From contig CM035807.1 of NCBI GenBank assembly GCA_020466095.1, forward strand, positions 63,086,650-63,150,649: a stretch of 64,000 bases of DNA, written 5' to 3'. Below are positions 41,977-52,730 of this stretch, piece by piece. Below the pieces are notes generated by a model that worked only from the letters and a program-made list of their open reading frames with translations, was not told where the DNA came from and ran no database searches. A program made the translations under genes and the position numbers. Numbering within the stretch: position 1 is the first letter of the stretch; every line of letters starts with the position of its first letter. This DNA is from Chlorops oryzae (taxonomy: Eukaryota; Arthropoda; Insecta; Diptera; Chloropidae).

Positions 41977-43029
41977 CCCTTGTCCGACGGCACAACTTTA
42001 CAACGTTAACAGGCGGCTGAGGTACAATTGTACCTTAGTGTATTTTGTATGGAAATTGGATTAAATCGATCCGTATGCACGAGTTATCCACAAAAGTACA
42101 TTAAATCTACCTTATTTATGATGTGTTTTCATTATTTTCCCCGGGGCCGTATCGAGAAATTGCAAGCAAGGGTGGAAAAATTTCCCAAAAACTTGTAACA
42201 ATAAAAATTTATCGAAAATTTAGCTTTGCAAGCCTCACAAAAAAGGTGCGCCAGGAGATGAATAGTACCCTCACCTAATTTTTTTTCTATGCGGGGGAGA
42301 CGTTTGCTCATACTACGTAAATTTTACAACACGTAGGTGTAATACATAAGTAAAGTCGTATTTGGTTCACTTCAAAATAGACAAAAAAGGAGGAAATGCT
42401 ATTGACGGAATGTAAATAGTCATTTCGTACAAGTTGAGCTATTCCTACTAGGGGATCTTCGTAGCGCAATTGAAATGGTTCTTGGACGACGTATTGGGTT
42501 ACCACCAGAAGAAACAGCTGCTCCCAGTGTTTAACATGGCACACGTGGGTCCTCCCGTCATAGGGAGTTGCCATATTTGCCAAGGCTTGAAATGGAGACA
42601 ACGCAAAACAAGAAAGTCATGTGTTGATTGCGTAAAACCCGTTTGCAATGAACATTCGGTAGCAAAAACTATATGCATTTCATGTAACGAAAGCGAATAA
42701 TTTGAATTTTAAAATGTATGTTATGTCTTTAGTTCGAAACAATAAACAAAACTTAAAAAATAAATTGCGTCGATTATTTCTAGTAAAGTTTTCATATAAA
42801 TTATATGAAGGTACAATTGTACCTATGTCGCCTGTTGAGGGTATAATATCATTACAGGGGGAGGAATAGAGGAAGCAGTGCATAAACTGCGTTGAGTTTC
42901 ACACACTATAAGCTAAACTAAATATGTAGAGATGTCACGAAATTTCAGATATCTAGGGCTTATAAGAAAAAAAATATTGCAATTTAAAAACGCAAAAGTT
43001 ACAATTGTACCTTATCCGTCGGACAAAGG
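41977..43029 (+). mobile_element. Deleted piggyBac-superfamily element
   Basis: Flanked by TTAA (41973-41976 and 43030-43033), with short inverted ends CCCTTGTCCGAC and its complement GTCGGACAAAGG. It interrupts the right arm of foldback B: the arm sequence AATTTTTTGCACTTTTAA continues at AAACGCGTATAGCTCC, as in the left arm. A 14-bp palindrome GGTACAATTGTACC occurs at 42021-42034 and 42810-42823, and with one change at 42998-43011. Only the C-terminal end of the transposase remains. Confidence 0.88.
42470..42700 (+). pseudogene. piggyBac transposase C-terminal Cys-rich domain
   Basis: A 76-codon frame ending CHICQ, RKTRKSCVDC, KPVCNEHS and TICISCNESE. This C-x2-C, C-x2-C-x4-C-x2-H, C-x2-C pattern is the C-terminal cysteine-rich domain that binds transposon ends in piggyBac transposases. 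The RNase H-like catalytic domain with its D triad is absent, and upstream sequence (about 42430-42520) shows traces of the preceding region in another frame. It cannot act on its own. Confidence 0.85.
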
Positions 43030-43310
43030 TTAAACGCGTATAGCTCCCTAACGCTCCATTTTATCATAACAGTGTTTTAGGAAAAATTACTTGGCGTATC
43101 GTAGACTACATTTTTAAACCAGTTTAGAATACCCAACTTCAACTCAAACATAGATATGTGCCAAAAAGTGGCCAAAAAAACTTAAAAAAAAAAATCGTAT
43201 GAAGGCTTACCGATAACTCAAAAAACTAATGATGCAGTTCGATTCCCCGTGCCCGAAATAGGGGGAAACCGTTGAATTTGGACTTGTCTTTTTTTTCGAC
43301 TACCACAGTG

Positions 43311-43959
43311 TAATAATAGCATTTAATACTTTTTAAAGCCACGACATATTTAAAATTTTCTGTTACTTTAAGTAGTGGAGTTTGTTCTCATGTGAAAAAA
43401 AAATCACAAAACAGGACTTTGGCTTCGAATTTTTTCAAAAGGTAAATTAAAGCTGATTTTGGTTTTTATTTCATATTTGAGTTTGATTTTCACAATTTCT
43501 TTCCGTTTAAATTCGTAACTTTTTCAGGTTTTATTTTAAATTTTTTTTTTTTTTTTCAAAGTTCGGCTGGTCTCAATACCACGATCACCAATGTGATAAG
43601 TTTGAAAGGACATAATTTATGAAAGGCTGAATTAAAGAAACAACCGGATTGAGCTGTGATCAGACGACAACTGAAGTCACTCTTTATTTCATATATTTCG
43701 AAGACTTTAAAATTACTTAATTAAAGAGAGAAAATTGTCTTTGACACCTAGCACTCACTTCAACTGATAACATATTATTTTTTAAACAAAATGCTAAGTA
43801 CGATGGTCACAGAAAGGAGCCGTTGACAGGGAGAATTTAAGCGGTAAATGCGTTTGATACTTTTTAAGCATTTTTTTTTAAACTTAAAGCTTTGCTTACA
43901 ATTTGCGCTACTGTTAAGAATCGTCCTTGTGGCCACTACATCTTATATTATGTTTATTC
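43311..43959. other. Unassigned AT-rich sequence
   Basis: About 650 bp with T-runs (43540-43556). It may include the 3' end or LTR of the minus-strand gypsy-type element to the right, but no LTR partner was found. The frame at 43848-44057 overlaps the antisense of RNase H and is rejected. Confidence 0.4.
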
Positions 43960-45330
43960 TGGAAAGTGCATTAGTTCCGCAGTATTCTTTCCTTTTTTAT
44001 GTAGTCGACTGCAAAATTGTGTTCTTCAAGGTCGAGTCGTATTCTGTTAAGTTTTGATGCCGATTTTTTTAACGTAAATAAATATGTTAATGGTTTAGAT
44101 CGCTGCGCACTGTGAAGTTTCTGCCATATACATAGGGTCTAAAGTATTTTATGGCCCAGTGGATTGCCGTTAATTCTTGCTCTTTTACTGATTTATTACT
44201 TTCTCTTTTTGTGAAAGCTCGTGATGCAAACGCGACTGGTAAGTGGTAACCATTGTATATATCACTTAATACAGCTCTGCATGCGATTTTGTTGGCGTCT
44301 GTCGTTATGTAAAATGACTTTTCAAAATTGGATAGTGAAATATTTTGGGGAAACAGTAGCGATTAATTAAGGTATTGAAAGCCTTTTTCGCATTCATCAC
44401 TCCAAAGAAAATTAACCTTTTTCCTTGTTAATCTAGTTATGTGAATTGTGTGGTCGGCATAATTCGGTAGAAATCTCCTGTAGTAGTTGCAAAAGTCTAC
44501 GAGTCTGCGTGCTGAATCGCCATCAGTGGGTTTGGGGTAGGTTTTTATTTTTTCGAAGTTACTTTTATCTGGCAAAATTCCTTTTCTAGTGCACCTATGG
44601 CCTAAAATTGTTGTTTGTTGCTTGAAGAATGCGCACTTGTCGGGATAAAGCTTAAGGTTGTATTTTCTGTATGTCTTAAAAACCTGTGTTAAATTTTGAA
44701 GCATGTGATTTTCCGAACAACCTATCACTATTAGTTCGTCCATGTACACAAAGGCTTGTTCTGGTTTTAATCCAGTGAATGCGAGTGTCATCATGCATTG
44801 AAATGAGTTGGGTGCTATCTTTAACCCGAAATGTCTTTTGAATCTGAATGAACTTTGGTGTGTTTAAAATGAAGTAATCTCTCTTGATTATTCTCAAAAA
44901 TCTATTTGATGAAAACCTGACATTATGTCTTAGGCAGAAAAGTATTTCGCTCTACCCAATTGATTCAGTATATCGTCTATTCGAGGTAGTGCAAATTTAT
45001 CTGCGAGGAATTTTTTATTGACCTGTGGGTAGTCAATAACTAGTCTCCGTCCTTTTGCTGTTTCGCCTGGAAGTGATTTTTTAGGTAATGGATGTTGTGG
45101 GGCTGTTATACTCAGAAACTCACGGATCGTCTATGTATTCATTCTGTAGCTTTTTGACTTGTTTCATAATTTCAGATTTTTGCGTATCCGGAATACTATA
45201 GTTTTTTATATACACTGGGTTCGTATCCTTTCAGCGAAGTTTTTGTTTGTAGAAATTGTTGGTAGTTATTTTATCTGTTTCAAGAGCAAAAATATCGGTG
45301 GATTCATTACAAAGTGATGTTAATTCGTTA
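43960..45330 (-). pseudogene. Gypsy-type RT and RNase H, decayed (minus strand)
   Basis: Reading leftward: RRLVID and VNKKFLADKFALPRIDDIL (45050-44960 region), then FQIQKTFRV-like remains. An open frame at 44794-44363 follows with FVYMDELIVIG, where the second Asp of the Y-x-D-D box has become Glu, then FKTYRKYNLKLYPDKCAFF, LGHRCTRKGILPD and FCNYYRRFLPNYA. RNase H follows to about 44080 in another frame: FYITTDANKIACRAVL, LPVAFASRAFTKRE, KEQELTAIHWA. The tail RIRLDLEEHNFAVDYIKK is at about 44010. Many stops, no product. Confidence 0.82.
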
Positions 45331-45474
45331 GTTACAAAATTCGGAAAAATTTTAGAAAGCTAATTTAAAATTCGTTTTATAATATGGTGGAGTAATCAAG
45401 TTTTTCTGTCGTTATTGTTTTATTTTTCAATAAAATTTTCTAATTTGTTGTATTCACAATTTTTATATATGGGT

Positions 45475-45960
45475 GGGTTTTAAAAAGCATGAAGTTGCTA
45501 GCAGAAATTCCCATTTCAATCTCTTGAGCTGGTACGAACAAATCTTTTTTCAAATCTGTGGCATCCAATTGTCGGAATACTTCGGCTCTAGTGGGTAGTG
45601 AGATCGAGTGTTTTGAAATTGAATGTTATATTGCTATCGATGTAACTTGGTGTTGCATTTTTATTTGAAAATGGCCGTTGCCTTTTGAATTGTCAAGTAT
45701 ACAATTATAATTTTTTATAAAGTCGAGGCCCAAAATACCATCACACGGTATTGGAAAATTTGATTCCATTACTTCGAATGTGTGCTTGAAATTGTTATTT
45801 TTCTTGCTGATGTGCGCGGATATTGAACCAATTGATTGAGCCTTCGCCTATTCCCTTTGGGTTGCAATTATTGTTAGATTTTATAAAATTTTTATTTGAA
45901 ATACTACATTTTTGATTTAATGAGATGTCTGCGCCAGTCTATTAGAAGTGTTATGGGAAA
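45475..45960 (-). pseudogene. Gypsy-type aspartic protease, decayed (minus strand)
   Basis: ITLLID is readable at about 45945, but the active-site triplet is disrupted by a small deletion and the following residues appear in another frame. The C-terminal signature CDGILGLDFIKNYNCIL is readable near 45745-45695, followed by TRAEVFRQLDATDLKKDLFVPAQEIEMG (45600-45530). This places it between Gag and RT of the same element. Confidence 0.7.
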
Positions 45961-47252
45961 TTTAGTGAAATTAGTATCGTATGTTAAATAGCTGTTGAAG
46001 TTCAGATTGAGAGTGACGATGGATTTATTTATTGTTATTGTTGTGGACTTGTTCCCCAGAGTTGTTGAGGGGAAACTGTACGTTTCCCTGGTTCTGCATG
46101 TCATTTTCATATACCTTTGCGTTGTATTGCCGATTGTCATTGTCACTATTGTTGTTAAGGCCTGCGTTATGGTTGAATGGTGGTCTTCCACGGTAGTTAT
46201 TATTAAAAGATCTGTTATAATTTCTTTTGTAGCCATTATTAGAGCCATTGTGATTATAATTGTTATTCCAGCCACCCCTGCCACGAAAATTTTTATTCGT
46301 TAACAATTGTATTGTCTACCGCGGCCTGAGTTGTTGGATGAGCCACGATGTGATCTATTTGTGAATAATACGATGGCTGCACTTGGGTTTGCGTCAGACG
46401 TGGTCACGGATTTAGTTATTGCATCTCCTAGCGTATCGAATTGTATTGCTTCCATTATATTTTCGAACTGCTTCTGAGGAAATTCTTTCAGAGATGTATG
46501 ATATCCCCAGGAGACTCGTTATCTCTTCAATTTCTTGCGAAACCACATTTGCGTGTTTATTTTCCTTAACATTTACTAGTTTCGGCGATAGAGCTTCTGA
46601 TGTATCACCTTTTATTCAATTTATCAGCTTTCTTTCTATTCCCTTTATCTTCGTTTCATTTGAATTTAAATTATGAGCTACTCCTTTTAGTTTTGTTTGC
46701 ATAAGCCTCACCGCCGCCTCTTCATGATCTTCCTTAATTAAACTGATTAGTTTTAAGACTTTTAGAAAACCCTGAGTGTTTTCAGCTTTGCCATCAAAAT
46801 CTGGCAAAAGCTTGGCTTCTTTATGTAAAAATTCGACAACTGTTTGGGGCATTTTCAATTATTTTTCTATATGATTACTTTCATGAAGATCCGATATGTT
46901 TTGATCTATTTCTGAGTCAGAGTCTATGCTCTCTTGTTGTGTTATTTCAAAGGTGAAATAATCGCGTAGGGTTGTGGGTGGTTTTTCATCAATTCCAAAT
47001 CTTGAAAGCATTTCCGTAAGTCTGGTTTTTAATTTATAGAAAATTCTGGCGAATTAAATTTGTTGCTCTCTTTTTAGTAAATCAAATTTTTTCGTATAAA
47101 TGTCTGCAAGTTTATTGTGTTGCGTTAGTAATGTTCGCAAATGTTTGGTACTGGTATCCTCGCTAGGGCGTTTGGCTCAGTTTTAACATATGTATGCCCT
47201 GTTAAAGTCTTGCCGTATTTCTCTTATATTTATATCAACTAAAAACGTCATT
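45904..47252 (-). pseudogene. Gypsy-type gag, decayed (minus strand)
   Basis: From an ATG near 47252 (MTFLVDINIREIRQDF) through KLADIYTKKFDLLKREQQ, then LLPDFDGKAENTQGFL (46810 region) and VRLMQTKLKGVAHNL (46858-46616, 80 codons), which is the capsid N-region of a gypsy-type Gag. The C-terminal part (46306-46025, 93 codons) is an Asn/Gly/Arg-rich segment (RGRGGWNNNYNHNGSN...), a nucleic-acid-binding tail used in place of zinc knuckles. At least four frame changes or stops. Confidence 0.75.
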
Positions 47253-48039
47253 TACTCCCTGTCAAACGCATACTTACCAAAAATTACGATTAACAATGGA
47301 AATTTTATTTAACTAATGGCTTTCGACATTTACTTTTACCCAAAATGAATTGATACCGCCTTCTGTTAAAACAATCGTCCATTACATTTAAAAAGTTCAC
47401 CATGAATCTGTATACAACAATAATTTCAGGTGGTAACTTTATTTTGAATTTAAGGATTTTTCCTAAAGGGGCTATAAGAAATCTTAAAAATGAAGAATTC
47501 CATTACTTAGCTGTTGTTAATAGTCAATTAAGATAGTGCGGCTGATGTGTTGCTGCTGATACTGATGACCAGAACCTAGATGTGGATCGGAGAGGCTCTT
47601 CCTGGTATTTGATGTTAGGATTTACGTATTTAGTGCCTGGTTATGCTGCTTGTCTCAATAGTTTTATTTTTATTGCTCCCAGCGTTACTGCTATGGGCCC
47701 ATTATAATTTTTCTCATTTAAATTTGATGATCCTTTTAAGATCCTTACAAGTTCTTTAGTAGTTTATTTTTTGGTTTTAATTTTCAATTTTTCACTGCAT
47801 AAATCGTTTTTAAGGGATGCTATAGAGGCAAACGCTTTTTCGTCTTTAAACTTGCTGTTCTTTGTGATGTTTCTGTCCTTGACAGTAGTTGCTTGAATGG
47901 TTTTTGGTAGTTAATTCTAAACAAAGTTATTATTTTTTTATTTAAATTGGGTGTGCCAGAGTGTACTTCTTTTTTATACTGCTATGCCACATTTTATAAA
48001 TTTTACAAATTTAATTAATTGTTTAAATTCCGATGATAA
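47253..48039 (-). other. Possible leader or neighbouring retroelement fragment
   Basis: By position this should hold the 5' leader and LTR of the minus-strand gypsy-type element. A minus-strand frame near 47880-47620 gives KFKDEKAFASIASLKNDL and LNEKNYNGPIAVTLGAIKIK with stops, which looks like decayed coding sequence of a retroelement but is not assignable. No LTR pair identified. Confidence 0.35.
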
Positions 48040-48313
48040 AATACAAAATTGTCTGCAAGCTATCGTCCTACCACCTCGCTGTGGTGAGGGGGCCCAGTAT
48101 GTGCAATGAATCTCCGCACGATTCCGGACGGTGCCACCCATACCGGTAAGGTCGTCAGAGGAGCATAGAATCCAACGAAATCAGGGCAACTGGAACAACG
48201 GCGCATTATCGAGCATGTAGACGAATCAATTCATGCAATAGTTAACTGTAAATCTTCTAATTCCCCCGGTGCGCTTCAGCCACTGAAGCACACTAACCGG
48301 CACGACCCTGATA

Positions 48314-49626
48314 ACACAGCCACACAAAAAAAAAGTGGTCAGACCCAGAGGTGCGACTATACCTACTATATGTTTTCGGGGTCGCTGAATCCGAATTAAA
48401 GTCTATATGGCGCCATCGGGTCCAGGTTTCGACATAGCCTCACGTAAAAGTTCCAAAATCCCATAAAATCTGGTATATATAATATCTTAACATTTTAACC
48501 CAGATATCCTCAGAGAGTTATAACTGCAGCATTCCAATAGCCCATGAATACAAGAACCCTATGACCCAAACTTCATGCTTCTAACTATATCAGCGACAGA
48601 GATGCGGGTCTTCAAAAATCATAGAAAAAAAAAATTCTAACTCAGGAACACAAAAAAAAAAGATTCTGAACTCGGGTAGAGAGGTACCCTCCTGTAAGTT
48701 TTTTTGGGGTGCTGAATACGAATATGAAGTCAGATTTTACCCACGACCCCCAGATTTCGCCCGAGTGCCCCCCATCACGCTCCACAGGGTGAAATTTCAA
48801 TCTAATATAAGAAATCGAATTAAGTATCCCCCATACGTTCTTTTGGGTGCTGAACAAGAATCTGAATTCGGATTTTTCCCACGACCCGTAGTTTTACCTC
48901 TACACCCCTCCTTCCACATTCACGAAAGGGAAAATTGTTGAAATACATACAAAGTGAATTTTTTTATGAGTTTCAACAATGCTACTGAAGCATAAAGGGC
49001 TAACCGTTTTCTTCTTTAGAGGGGGAGGAGGGGTGCAGAGGTAAAACTACGGGTCGTGGGTAAAATCCGACTTCAAATTCGTGTTCAGCACCCAAAAAGC
49101 GTATGGGGGCTACCTAATTCGATTTCTTATATTAGATTGAAATTGCACCCTTTGGAGGGTGATGGGAAGCGCTGGGGCAAAATCTGGGGGTTGTGGGTAA
49201 AATCCGACTTCATATTCGTATTCAGCACCCCAAAAAACTTACCGGAGGGTACCTCTCTTCCCGAGTTCAGAATCTTTTTTTTTTTTTGTGTTCCTGAGTT
49301 AGAATTTTTTTTTCTATGATTTTTGAAGACCCGCATCTCTGTCGCTGATATAGTTAAGAGCATGTAGTTTGGATCATAGGGTTCTTGTATTCATTGGCTA
49401 TTGGAATGCTGCAGTTATAATTCTCTGAGGATATCTAAGTTAAAATGGTAAGATATTATATATACCAGATTTTATGGGATTTTGGCACTTTTAAGTGGGG
49501 TTATGTCGAAGCCTGGACCCGATGGCGCCATATAGACCTTTAATTCGGATTCAGCGACCCCGAAAACATATAGTAGGTATAGTCGCACCTCTGGGGCTGA
49601 CCACTTTTTTTTTTGTGTGGCTGTGT
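48314..49626. mobile_element. Foldback element C (1.3-kb palindrome)
   Basis: Ends ACACAGCCACAC and GTGTGGCTGTGT. Left and right halves (about 640 bp each) are inverted copies almost to the centre near 48965, for example TACCTACTATATGTTTTCGG on the left against its complement near 49570, and TCTAACTCAGGAACAC against GTGTTCCTGAGTTAGA. The innermost part keeps ATTGTTGAAA / TTTCAACAAT. Non-coding; frames at 48642-48857 and 49056-49319 are mirror images. Unrelated in sequence to foldbacks A and B. Target duplication not recognised. Confidence 0.88.
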
Positions 49627-49825
49627 AATTATTTGGTATTGATGCCACGGAGCTGGTAGTCAAGGTATTGCTAATACCTTGCCCATTTCCCGCCCCGCTA
49701 AAACCCTGGCTAGGTCTCAAAATACGTTCAAAACTTGTCGTCGTTCAGTTGGCGGTGTAGGTGCGGTTGACTTCTGTCCCACTTAACGCTGGTCTGGCTC
49801 TAAGCACACTGCCCCATAAGAGCGT

Positions 49826-51079
49826 GTGCCAACCCTCGCATGGCCTCCCTGCTTGCAGAGATACCCATGGGACCTTAATGCGACTACACAAGAAGCGGAG
49901 ATAGCGGCTTTGAGTTGGCGCCGATATTATATGGACACGAATGATAAAACAAACCAAACCTCCCAGTCCAACCCGTCAGGGGGACTACTTGCCACCCCTC
50001 CACGGACGAAAGAAATCAAAAAAAAAAGTCCAACCCGTCAGGGGAACAGAAAAAGTCCACTTCAGGCAACGCTTAAATTGGTCCGCCCAAACTTAAAGGT
50101 AGGCCGCGACAAAGGCAAATTTTGAGGCAAGGTGTAGTTTCTCTCATTTAGTGAGCCGAGAAAACCGTCGTGGTTCGACCCGAGAACCTGCCACCTGTCA
50201 CAGGGGCAACTCAAAAACGGCAAAGGTCCGTACAGAAAACCACTATTTCTAACGCGCAAGGTTTAACGAAACCCAGGCCTGCCACCAAGCCTAGCAGAAC
50301 CACACGACCCTATACTGAGATCGCAAAAAACTCGCTTATATGGGCCATAATTGACGCCAACAAGAGTGACGGCACCATCTGCCCAGCTAACGGGAAGTTG
50401 GAACAGCTGGCTCTAATGCGCGTCTACAGAGACGTCGTCCGTGCCCATCCTGGTCCCTCTTCCAGCAATAGAGCAGGAAGTAGAGGTCTGGCATGGCGTC
50501 TTGATAAAGGCGGTCACCAAAGACTAGATCCCTAGTCGACTTAGGTCAAAGGCTTGGCTACATACCGAGCCATCGGCGCCTGAGGAGCTCCTCGAAGTGT
50601 TAAAGCTCAGTAACCTTGATCTCCCAACCCACGACTGGAATGTGGTCAAGGTTGGTGAGCCCCGCGGCAAGATGCATGAGGCACTCATCGTGCTAAATGA
50701 AGAGTCACTCACGCCACTGCTTCAGAGGTAGGGCGTGGTCAATTACGGTTTGGAGTCGGCCACGCTCCGCATCCACAACGGTGACAAAACCAGTAGCGCA
50801 GCAAGCGGCTCAGCGACAACACCCCCTGCACCTGAGCAGAGAGCCAGAGGTTTTACCGTCCAAAAGGAAGACAACTCAGAGAAGGAGGCTCTGCAATCCG
50901 ATGACGGATGCAGTACAGCCTCGACTACCGAGCTGGCGGGAGACTTCTTCGATGTTGTCCTGGGTTCAGAACAAGAAGAAGCCACCTCCTTTTCTGGTGA
51001 AGACGACGATCTGAACCGGACAATAATCGGTCAGCCTAAGAAGGGTGAAGGAAGTGCAGACCAAGCTTTACCATTCTAA
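49826..51079 (+). pseudogene. LOA-like ORF1 (nucleic-acid-binding protein), frame-broken
   Basis: Three successive frames: 49826-50125 (Pro/Lys/Thr-rich), 50170-50535 (RPYTEIAKNSLIWAIIDANKSDGTI, LMRVYRDVVRAHPG), and about 50545-51079 (PEELLEVLKLSNLDLPTHDWNVVKVGEP, LIVLNEESLTPLLQR, stop at 50728, then VNYGLESATLRIHNG and an acidic Ser-rich tail). This order matches ORF1 of LOA-type elements, whose product binds element RNA. Frame breaks lie near 50130 and 50540. No CCHC knuckles were found in the readable part. Confidence 0.7.
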
Positions 51080-51366
51080 GGCTGCGTCGGCGGCCCTACT
51101 CCTCCGTCTGGTTAAAATGGGGGAGCACATTTGTTTAATCCAGGAACGGTTTTGTGGATTAAACCATCCAGGATACACCCTGGTACCACCTGGCAGTGGT
51201 AAGATACGAGCCGGTATCCTAATTAAGAATTTAAATGATATGATCGTACTCATGAAAGGTGTAGGTCACTATTTGACTATATATTATGCAACTGCCTTAC
51301 GGTAGCAAACATAGGGGAGGAACCTGCATTTTTGACCGCGAAACGTAGCGAGGTCCTAGATCTCAC
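51045..51366 (+). pseudogene. LOA-like ORF2 endonuclease, N-part with internal deletion
   Basis: An 86-codon frame (51045-51305) reads LYHSKAASAALLLRL, EHICLIQERFCG, GYTLVPPGSGKIRAGILIKN, the start of the APE-type endonuclease that nicks target DNA. ICLIQE contains the catalytic Glu. After 51305 the readable sequence jumps to GEEPAFLTAKRSEVLDLTL, so roughly 100 residues of the domain are deleted. BEL-2 then begins at 51367, in codons just after LDLTL. Confidence 0.78.
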
Positions 51367-51942
51367 TGTTGAGGTTAGGGAGATTGAGAAATGGACGTAC
51401 CTTTGTTTTCCGGACTGCGCTGGCTGCTGTGACGATTGTGTGGTTAGATTTGGAGATCGAAGAGTCTGTCGATTACGCGGCGCGGTCTGATTCGGTTTTA
51501 TTCTCGAAATAAAAATATAAAAAAAACTAAATAAGCTTTTGCCTTCTTGGCGGTTTTTGATCAAATTAAATTCACTGTCTCTTTTTATTTCTACGTTTCT
51601 TTGCCTTTTTCTTTCTGGCTCTTTAAATATAGTTCCACTATAATACACACTTTTTCTTAATTTTTAAATTCTTTTCTTCTTTTTTATTTTTTTATTTTTT
51701 TTTTTTTTATTTTAATTTTAATTTGGATGTTTTTGGCGGTTTGCGAGCGAGACGGGTTTTTGCGCGCCCAATAAAATTGTTTTCGACCGTTTTAAGCGCG
51801 AGCACCACATCGATTGATTAAGAAGTCGTCGTCGTCGCTCGATCTAGTCCTGTAGGACAAAAGGGTATTCGATTAGTTCGATTCTCGCCTAACTCTAAGG
51901 GCTCGGCTATCGAACGGCGGTAGCTGTGGTGAAGAACGAACA
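51367..51942 (-). repeat. BEL-2 3' LTR (576 bp)
   Basis: Partner of 59045-59621. Long T-runs (51680-51710) and GTCGTCGTC near 51825. The left flank CTCAC is the target duplication. Confidence 0.93.
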
Positions 51943-51980
51943 TACTGCCCGCCTTGCGCTACGCAATAAATATTTCCTGC

Positions 51981-52628
51981 TTACCTTTCTCGGCTGCGCA
52001 GGAATTCTCGCACCTCTTCAATCAGTTCCCGCATGATGGCGGCATCAGACGGCCCGAGATCCGACCAGTCCCAACCAGTGGATGGGACCATGGGGGCCAT
52101 TCTGTGTGGTTCCGGCGAGGGTTCGAATCGAACCCGCTGACGTGGCTGCTCGCGGCCTCCCCGACGTCGAGCAAGCGGAGATGAGCGGCGCTCATTGACA
52201 CTGGACCGACAGCGACGGCGCACCTCATGCGGCTCCGATGGCGAGCGCCGGCCGCCATTTCTTGGGGGCCGTTCTATGGACTGCCGGCGTTCGGATCGGG
52301 GATGGCGATGGCGTCGACGAGAGCGGCGGCGGCGAGATGGCGGCAGAGGGTTAAGCGCTTGGGTCCTCTGGGGCCTCCACGGGCCGGGCTCATCAGGCGA
52401 CGGCGACCGGCTCTCGCGATGCAGCAGCGTGTGATGAGGCTGGCCACAAATTTTGCAGGCCCACTGGGAGCGGCAATCCCTCCTTAAATGAGACGGCGCC
52501 AGGGATCGGAAGCAGCACTTGTTTTGCTGCGTCACCAACAGTCGCCTATCCCCGTCCCAGCGGCGGAAGCGACGACATCGGCTCAAGCCATGGGCCCCGT
52601 CGCACACGACACACGACCGTTCTGTCAT
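51981..52628 (-). CDS. BEL-2 third ORF: nucleocapsid-like zinc knuckles with RS-rich tail
   Basis: A complete 215-codon frame between the pol stop (52731) and the 3' LTR, 38 bp before the LTR edge. Residues about 1-70 repeat the knuckle triad of Pao Gag proteins: CVVCDGAHGLSRC, then CCFRSLAPSHLRRDC (second Cys position is Ser), then CKICGQPHHTLLH. The rest is Arg/Ser/Pro-rich (RRRRSRRRHRHPRSERR), ending in a more regular segment (DAAIMRELIEEVREFL). The DNA is much more GC-rich than its surroundings. Related BEL elements either have nothing here or an env gene; none appears in this copy. It is not a duplicate of this element's own Gag at the sequence level. It could be a captured Gag fragment from another Pao element or an RNA-binding accessory protein. 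Function unknown. Confidence 0.8.
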   Translation of the reverse strand: MTERSCVVCDGAHGLSRCRRFRRWDGDRRLLVTQQNKCCFRSLAPSHLRRDCRSQWACKICGQPHHTLLHRESRSPSPDEPGPWRPQRTQALNPLPPSRRRRSRRRHRHPRSERRQSIERPPRNGGRRSPSEPHEVRRRCRSSVNERRSSPLARRRGGREQPRQRVRFEPSPEPHRMAPMVPSTGWDWSDLGPSDAAIMRELIEEVREFLRSRER

Positions 52629-52730
52629 GTGGTTTAACTGAAACGAATAGGAGGTGTGGATGAGCGAATATGCAATGATAAATGATGAGAGGGGGAGAAG
52701 GGAGTGTTGCGAAGGGATGAGGACGACTAG

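Larger units (their letters stand above)
40456..43310. mobile_element. Foldback element B with tRNA-like modules; piggyBac remnant inside
   Basis: The left arm (40456-about 41088) and right arm (about 41630-43310) are inverted copies. Without the piggyBac insertion (41977-43029) each arm is about 630 bp. Outer ends are CACTGTGATAG and CTACCACAGTG. Matching landmarks are CAACGGTTTCCCCCTATTTCG (left) and its complement near 43258, and the tRNA-like modules at 40981 and 41668. The loop of about 540 bp carries a third tRNA-like module. The arm block around 40665-40745 is clearly homologous to 7635-7725 of foldback A. No transposase. Flanks (AATAG and TAATA) do not give a clear target duplication. 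Confidence 0.85.

Noticed and set aside
40456..43310. Foldback B as a Transib element because its ends are CACTGTG
   Set aside because: The ends resemble the Transib/RSS heptamer, but the flanks (AATAG and TAATA) are not a GC-rich 5-bp duplication and no transposase trace is present.
45995..46303. 102-codon hydrophobic plus-strand frame as a membrane protein
   Set aside because: It is the antisense of the Asn/Gly-rich Gag tail (AAC/AAT codons read as GTT/ATT), which explains the Val/Ile richness.
52195..52487. Two plus-strand frames of 79-86 codons in GC-rich DNA
   Set aside because: They are antisense shadows of the minus-strand zinc-knuckle ORF at 51981-52628, which has clear motifs.
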